DNA from: Devosia sp.
GTDB taxonomy: Bacteria > Pseudomonadota > Alphaproteobacteria > Rhizobiales > Devosiaceae
NCBI GenBank assembly: GCA_025352765.1
Contig: JANXSI010000683.1
Location: 1-9,006, forward strand
Direction of reading: 5' to 3'
DNA: 9,006 bases
Shown here in pieces: positions 5,258-9,006 of the stretch. Position numbers and translations under genes: made by a program. The notes under the pieces were generated by a model. That model made no database searches, was not told where the DNA came from, and saw only the letters and a list, made by a program, of their open reading frames with translations. The stretch's first letter is position 1. Each line of letters begins with the position of its first letter.

Positions 5258-6574
5258 TCACACTGCTCCGAAAGCCGCCAGCGCGCGCTCGCGCGACGCC
5301 TTGAGGTCGACGATCGGCGTGCGTGGCTCTGGGGCCCAACGGCGTACATAGCTGCCATCGGGGTCGAATTTCTCCGCCTGGGTGACCGGGTTGAAGATGC
5401 GGAAATAGGGCGCCGCGTCGTTGCCGCAGCCGGCGACCCATTGCCAGTTCCCGGGGTTGCTGGCTTCGTCCGCATCAACCAGGCAGTCCCAGAACCAGGC
5501 CTCGCCCAGGCGCCAGTCGAGCAGCAGGTTCTTGGTGAGAAGGGACGCGACCAGCATGCGGACGCGGTTCTGCATGAACCCGGTCTCCCACAGCTCCCGC
5601 ATGCCGGCGTCGACGATCGGAATGCCGGTCTCGCCGCGCTGCCAGGCGCGCAGGTCGTTGGCGGACGTTCGCCACTCGAGGGCCGCGAACCTCGGTTGCA
5701 TGGGAACAGTGGCGATGTCGGGCCGGTGGTAGAGCTGGTGGATGTGAAAGTCGCGCCAGGCGAGTTCGGAGAGGAATTTCTGCAGCGCTTCCGAGCGCTC
5801 CGGCGCTCGGTCCATCTGCATCCGGGCAGCGTGCCAGACCTGCCGGGCGCTGATCTCGCCAAAGGCCAGATGGGGCGACAGCTTCGATGTGGAGGCGTCC
5901 GCCGGAAAGTCGCGACGCTCCGGATACGTGGCGACATCGCCGTCCAGAAACGCCATCAGCCGCTCGCGGGCAGGGGCCTCGCCGATGCTCCAGTGCTGGG
6001 CGAGCTTTCGCGCCCAAGCCGGAGTCCTATAAGCGCGATCCACGGTTTGGGGAACGAGCGGCGAGCCCCCTTCGGGCGTCGCGATGGGAGCCGCAATGTC
6101 ACGCGCCCTCAGCGCGTTCCAGAATGGGGTGAAGACGCCATAGGGAAAGCCCGCCTTGGTCTCGATGTCGAACGGCTCGACCAGCACGTTGCCCGGATAG
6201 CTCGTTGCCGAAATACCGTCGTCGGTCAGCCGCTGCTTGATTGCGGCATCGATTTCCCGCTCGGCAGGAGCGTATCGCCGGTTCCACACGACCGCCTGGG
6301 CACCGTGACGGGCGACGGCGGCAACGACGGTCGCCTCGGCCGGTCCCTCGAGGGTTTCGAGGCGGATGCCGCGCTTGGCGAGATTATCGGCGAGACTGTT
6401 GAGGCTCTGGTGCAGCCACCAGCGCGACGCCGCGCCGCGCTGGCGCAGCGACGGGTCCGTCTCGTTCAGATGGATGGCCACAACGGTGCCGCCGCGCCCG
6501 AGTGCGGCGCGCAAGGCAGGGTTGTCGGCGATCCGCAGATCGTTGCGGAGCCAGAGCAGGGTCGTATAGGGCAT
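5258..6574 (-). CDS. phrB: Deoxyribodipyrimidine photolyase (class I CPD type)
   Basis: DNA photolyases use blue light and reduced FAD to split UV-induced pyrimidine dimers. The 438-residue protein has an N-terminal Rossmann-like antenna domain beginning MPYTTLLWLRNDLRIADN and a C-terminal helical FAD domain. Aligned from memory to E. coli Phr, the key residues are kept: E270 and W273 in ELAWRDF (E. coli E274, W277) for dimer contact. W301, W354 and W377 match the electron-transfer triad W306, W359 and W382 at identical spacing. N373 matches N378 near the flavin N5. The segment GNDAAPYFRIFNPVTQAEKF is also diagnostic. I chose ATG at 6574 because homology starts there; an upstream in-frame ATG at 6652 adds 26 unrelated residues. 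GGAG lies about 12 bases upstream. It is transcribed divergently from cysD. A 6-4 photolyase or cryptochrome is less likely given the CPD-type motifs. Confidence 0.94.
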   Translation of the reverse strand: MPYTTLLWLRNDLRIADNPALRAALGRGGTVVAIHLNETDPSLRQRGAASRWWLHQSLNSLADNLAKRGIRLETLEGPAEATVVAAVARHGAQAVVWNRRYAPAEREIDAAIKQRLTDDGISATSYPGNVLVEPFDIETKAGFPYGVFTPFWNALRARDIAAPIATPEGGSPLVPQTVDRAYRTPAWARKLAQHWSIGEAPARERLMAFLDGDVATYPERRDFPADASTSKLSPHLAFGEISARQVWHAARMQMDRAPERSEALQKFLSELAWRDFHIHQLYHRPDIATVPMQPRFAALEWRTSANDLRAWQRGETGIPIVDAGMRELWETGFMQNRVRMLVASLLTKNLLLDWRLGEAWFWDCLVDADEASNPGNWQWVAGCGNDAAPYFRIFNPVTQAEKFDPDGSYVRRWAPEPRTPIVDLKASRERALAAFGAV

Positions 6575-6769
6575 GAAATGTTTTTGCTCCGATTGGGGAG
6601 ATACCGGGTCGCGCCGTTGCGAATGCGGCAGGAAACGACACGCCCCTTCCATTGCCGAAAGATACGCGCAAAGCCCGGCGCTGGTTCACCTTTTTGGAAA
6701 GCTGTCGCCCTTGCCCGCGCGGCGGCGAAAGCGTATTCCCGCGCGAAATTCTTGTGGACGCCCCCGCGC
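6575..6769. promoter_or_regulatory. Divergent promoter region between phrB and cysD
   Basis: This 195-base gap must carry the promoters for the leftward photolyase gene and the rightward cysD-cysN unit. One weak sigma-70-like candidate for cysD is TTGCCC (6711-6716), a 17-base spacer and TATTCC (6734-6739), which would give a leader of about 24 bases. I see no clear operator palindrome, riboswitch or RNA gene. No good Shine-Dalgarno precedes cysD. That promoters lie here follows from the divergent arrangement; the specific boxes are a low-confidence reading. Confidence 0.45.
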
Positions 6770-7678
6770 ATGACAGAACACAGCCTTAGCCACCTCAAGG
6801 CGCTGGAATCCGAGAGCATCGAGATCTTTCGCGAGGTGGCGGCGAGTTTCGAGCGGCCGGTGATGATGTATTCGATCGGCAAGGACTCGTCCGTCCTGCT
6901 GCACCTGGCGCGCAAGGCGTTCTTTCCGAGCCCTGTGCCGTTCCCGGTCCTGCACATCGACACCACCTGGAAGTTCAAGGAAATGATCGCGTTCCGCGAT
7001 CGTATGGCGCGCGAGCACAACCTCAACCTGATCGTCCACACCAATCCCGAGGGGTTGAAGGCCGGGATCAATCCCTTCGACCACGGCTCGGCCGTGCACA
7101 CCGACATCATGAAGACGCAGGCGCTGCGGCAGGCGCTCAACGCCGGCAAGTACGACGCAGCGATCGGCGGCGCCCGGCGCGACGAGGAAAAATCGCGCGC
7201 CAAGGAGCGCATCTTCTCGCACCGCAACGCGCAGCACGCCTGGGACCCCAAGAACCAGCGGCCGGAGCTCTGGCGCATCTTCAACACGCGTCTCGCGCCG
7301 GGCGAGAGCATGCGGGTGTTCCCGATCTCGAACTGGACCGAGCTCGACGTGTGGACCTACATCTACGCCGAAGGGATCGAGATCCCGGAACTCTACTTCG
7401 CCCAGATGCGGCCGGTGGTGGAGCGCTCGGGGACGCTGATCATGGTGGACGACGAGCGCTTCCGCTTCGCGCCGGGAGAGACCGCGCACGAGGAAATGGT
7501 GCGCTTCAGGACGCTCGGTTGCTACCCGCTGAGCGGCGGCATCCGCTCGACGGCCAGCGATCTGCCGTCGATCATCATGGAGATGCAGGCGTCGCGAACC
7601 TCCGAGCGCGAGGGCCGGCTGATCGACAGCGACTCCGTGGGCTCGATGGAAAAGAAGAAGCAGGAGGGGTATTTCTGA
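6770..7678 (+). CDS. cysD: Sulfate adenylyltransferase subunit 2
   Basis: CysD is the catalytic ATP-pyrophosphatase-like subunit of ATP sulfurylase. With the GTPase CysN it makes adenosine 5'-phosphosulfate (APS) from ATP and sulfate, the first step of assimilatory sulfate reduction. The 302-residue length equals that of E. coli CysD. The PP-loop reads YSIGKDSSVLLHLARKAF (from residue 34). Other near-identical family stretches are HGSAVHTDIMKTQALRQAL, GGARRDEEKSRAKERI, DPKNQRPELW, VFPISNWTELDVW and MVRFRTLGCYPL, ending in the typical SMEKKKQEGYF. I chose ATG at 6770 because family homology begins there. The same frame is open for 443 further codons upstream, but those are antisense to phrB and not part of the protein. 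The TGA stop overlaps the cysN ATG (TGATG), implying translational coupling. Cysteine- or sulfate-responsive control is expected but not seen directly. Confidence 0.97.
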   Translation: MTEHSLSHLKALESESIEIFREVAASFERPVMMYSIGKDSSVLLHLARKAFFPSPVPFPVLHIDTTWKFKEMIAFRDRMAREHNLNLIVHTNPEGLKAGINPFDHGSAVHTDIMKTQALRQALNAGKYDAAIGGARRDEEKSRAKERIFSHRNAQHAWDPKNQRPELWRIFNTRLAPGESMRVFPISNWTELDVWTYIYAEGIEIPELYFAQMRPVVERSGTLIMVDDERFRFAPGETAHEEMVRFRTLGCYPLSGGIRSTASDLPSIIMEMQASRTSEREGRLIDSDSVGSMEKKKQEGYF

Positions 7679-9006
7679 TGAACGACATCGCCCCCGTCCG
7701 CTCCGCCAACACCGATCTCCAACTCTGGCTCGCCCAGCAGACCGACAAGGGCCTGCTGCGGTTTCTGACCTGTGGCTCGGTCGACGACGGCAAGTCGACG
7801 CTGATCGGCCGGCTGCTCTATGACAGCCAGCTCGTCCTCGACGACCAGCTTGCCTCGCTGCGCAAGGAAAGCCGCAACCGCATGGTGGGCGAGGAGGGGA
7901 TCGACTTCTCGCTCCTGGTCGACGGCCTTGCCGCCGAGCGCGAGCAGGGGATCACCATCGACGTCGCCTACCGGTTCTTTTCGACCGACAAGCGCAAATT
8001 TATCGTCGCCGACACCCCGGGCCACGAGCAGTACACCCGCAACATGGCGACCGGCGCCAGCAACGCGGACCTCGGTATCGTGCTCATCGACGCGCGCAAG
8101 GGCGTCCTGACGCAGACCCGCCGCCACAGCTTCATTCTGAGCCTGATCGGCGTGAAGCACGTCGTGCTGGCGGTCAACAAGATCGACCTCGTCGGCTACG
8201 ACCAGGGCGTGTTCGACGCGATCGAAGCCGACTACCGCGCCTTCGCCAAGGACCTCGGCTTCGAGACGCTGGTGGCGATCCCCGTGTCGGCGCTCAACGG
8301 CGACAACATGCTGACGCCGAGCGCCAAAATGCCGTGGTATCGCGGCCCACAGCTCGTTCCCTATCTCGAGACCGTCGAAGTCGCGTCCGACCGCATCAAC
8401 CGGCCGATGCGCTATCCGGTGCAGTGGGTGAACCGGCCAAACCTCGATTTCCGAGGCTTTTCCGGTACCGTCGCCTCCGGCGTCGTGCGCACGGGCGATG
8501 AGGTGCTGGTCGCCGCGTCGCGCAAACCGGCCGTGATCTCGCGCATCGTCACCATGGACGGCGACATCTCGACGGCGATCGCCGGACAGGCGGTGACGCT
8601 GGTTCTCGACCGCGAGGTCGACATCTCGCGCGGCGACATGCTCACCCATCCGGGCGAGACGCCGGAGTATTCCAACCAGTTCCAGGCCCGCATGATCTGG
8701 ATGAGCGAGGAGTCGGCCTTCCCGGGGCGTTCCTACCTGCTCAAGATCGGTGCGCAGCTTGTTCCCGCAACCATCACCGACCTCAAATTCCGCACCAACG
8801 TCAACACGCTGGAGCAGACCGCGGCCAAGACGCTGGAGCTCAACGAAGTCGGTACGCTAACCATCGCGACCGACAAGCCGATCGCCTTCGATTCCTACGC
8901 CAGCAACCCGCTGACCGGCGCGTTCATCCTGATCGACCGCATCTCGAACGCGACGCTGGGCGCCGGCGTGATCGATTTCGGCCTCAGGCGGGCGCAGAAT
9001 CTCAGC
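7678..9006 (+). CDS. cysN: Sulfate adenylyltransferase subunit 1, possibly a CysN/CysC fusion (C-terminus cut by window edge)
   Basis: CysN is the translation-factor-like GTPase whose GTP hydrolysis drives APS synthesis by CysD. From ATG at 7678 the frame is open for 443 codons to the window end with no stop. The G motifs are intact: G1 GSVDDGKST (33-41), switch I T93 in QGITIDVAYRFF, G3 DTPGH (112-116), G4 NKID (167-170) and G5 SAL (204-206). EF-Tu-like beta-barrel domains follow (about 225-443), with RYPVQWVNRPNLDFRGFSG near the start and LDRISNATLGAGVID near the end. CysN alone usually ends some 30 residues beyond this point. In many alphaproteobacteria the chain continues into an APS kinase (CysC) domain, as in rhizobial NodQ/CysNC. 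The visible end, FGLRRAQNLS, is compatible with such a fusion, but the deciding part lies outside the window. The start overlaps the cysD stop by one base. Confidence 0.95.
   Translation, partial: MNDIAPVRSANTDLQLWLAQQTDKGLLRFLTCGSVDDGKSTLIGRLLYDSQLVLDDQLASLRKESRNRMVGEEGIDFSLLVDGLAAEREQGITIDVAYRFFSTDKRKFIVADTPGHEQYTRNMATGASNADLGIVLIDARKGVLTQTRRHSFILSLIGVKHVVLAVNKIDLVGYDQGVFDAIEADYRAFAKDLGFETLVAIPVSALNGDNMLTPSAKMPWYRGPQLVPYLETVEVASDRINRPMRYPVQWVNRPNLDFRGFSGTVASGVVRTGDEVLVAASRKPAVISRIVTMDGDISTAIAGQAVTLVLDREVDISRGDMLTHPGETPEYSNQFQARMIWMSEESAFPGRSYLLKIGAQLVPATITDLKFRTNVNTLEQTAAKTLELNEVGTLTIATDKPIAFDSYASNPLTGAFILIDRISNATLGAGVIDFGLRRAQNLS

Noticed and set aside
6575..6652. Upstream extension of phrB from ATG at 6652 (adds 26 residues).
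   Set aside because: Photolyases begin at the LLWLRNDLR strand, which the 6574 ATG gives directly. The extension looks like translated promoter DNA.
5441..6769. A 443-codon open stretch in frame with cysD and upstream of it, giving an apparent 745-residue protein.
   Set aside because: It is antisense to the photolyase gene and contains no recognisable domain. The cysD homologous region begins exactly at 6770 and gives the normal 302-residue length. The opening reflects high GC and codon structure, though automated annotation could wrongly extend cysD.
7522..8649. Minus-strand open frame (375 codons) opposite cysD/cysN.
   Set aside because: It is antisense to intact G motifs of CysN and shows no recognisable domain, so it is a shadow frame.
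1..9006. Possible mobile element, CRISPR array, tRNA or toxin-antitoxin/defence system.
   Set aside because: I found no transposase, integrase, direct-repeat array, cloverleaf in the gaps or defence-type domain. All large genes are housekeeping or common chromosomal families in uniform high-GC composition.

Overview
The window is ordinary high-GC chromosomal DNA, mostly coding. Protein recall points to an alphaproteobacterium of the Hyphomicrobiales, probably near Bradyrhizobium/Rhodopseudomonas. This is inferred from the rhizobial form of cysteine synthase A, the rhizobial style of CysD/CysN, and the DUF2200 and PPOX proteins; no rRNA or other phylogenetic marker is present. I see no insertion sequence, tRNA, CRISPR array, integrase or clear sign of recent transfer.

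Layout, left to right. (1) Positions 1-2341, minus strand: a cysteine synthase A gene (cysK) followed by a cardiolipin synthase gene (cls). They are joined by a one-base TGATG stop/start overlap, and cls runs off the left edge. (2) Positions 2342-2578: a divergent intergenic region. (3) Positions 2579-3909, plus strand: an integral-membrane steroid 5-alpha-reductase-family protein, then a small secreted protein I do not recognise. (4) Positions 4048-5108, minus strand: a PPOX-type FMN flavoprotein followed by a DUF2200 protein, which converge on the plus-strand pair. A striking cluster of three TGAGGTAC-type half-sites lies just upstream of the PPOX gene. (5) Positions 5258-6574, minus strand: a class I CPD-type DNA photolyase with an apparent terminator hairpin after it. 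(6) Positions 6770-9006, plus strand: the sulfate adenylyltransferase genes cysD and cysN, again joined by TGATG. cysN, possibly a cysN/cysC fusion, runs off the right edge.

Working together: CysD and CysN activate sulfate to APS at the start of assimilatory sulfate reduction, and CysK performs the final step, fixing sulfide into cysteine. Both ends of the pathway therefore lie within 9 kb, but in separate, divergently oriented units with unrelated genes between them. Phr repairs UV damage and Cls makes cardiolipin. The steroid-reductase-like, PPOX, DUF2200 and small secreted proteins have no assignable substrate or role from sequence alone.

I found no convincing new multi-gene system. The points most worth a second look are the half-site cluster upstream of the PPOX gene, the changed active-site residue in the steroid-reductase-like protein, and the translationally coupled cysK-cls pair.
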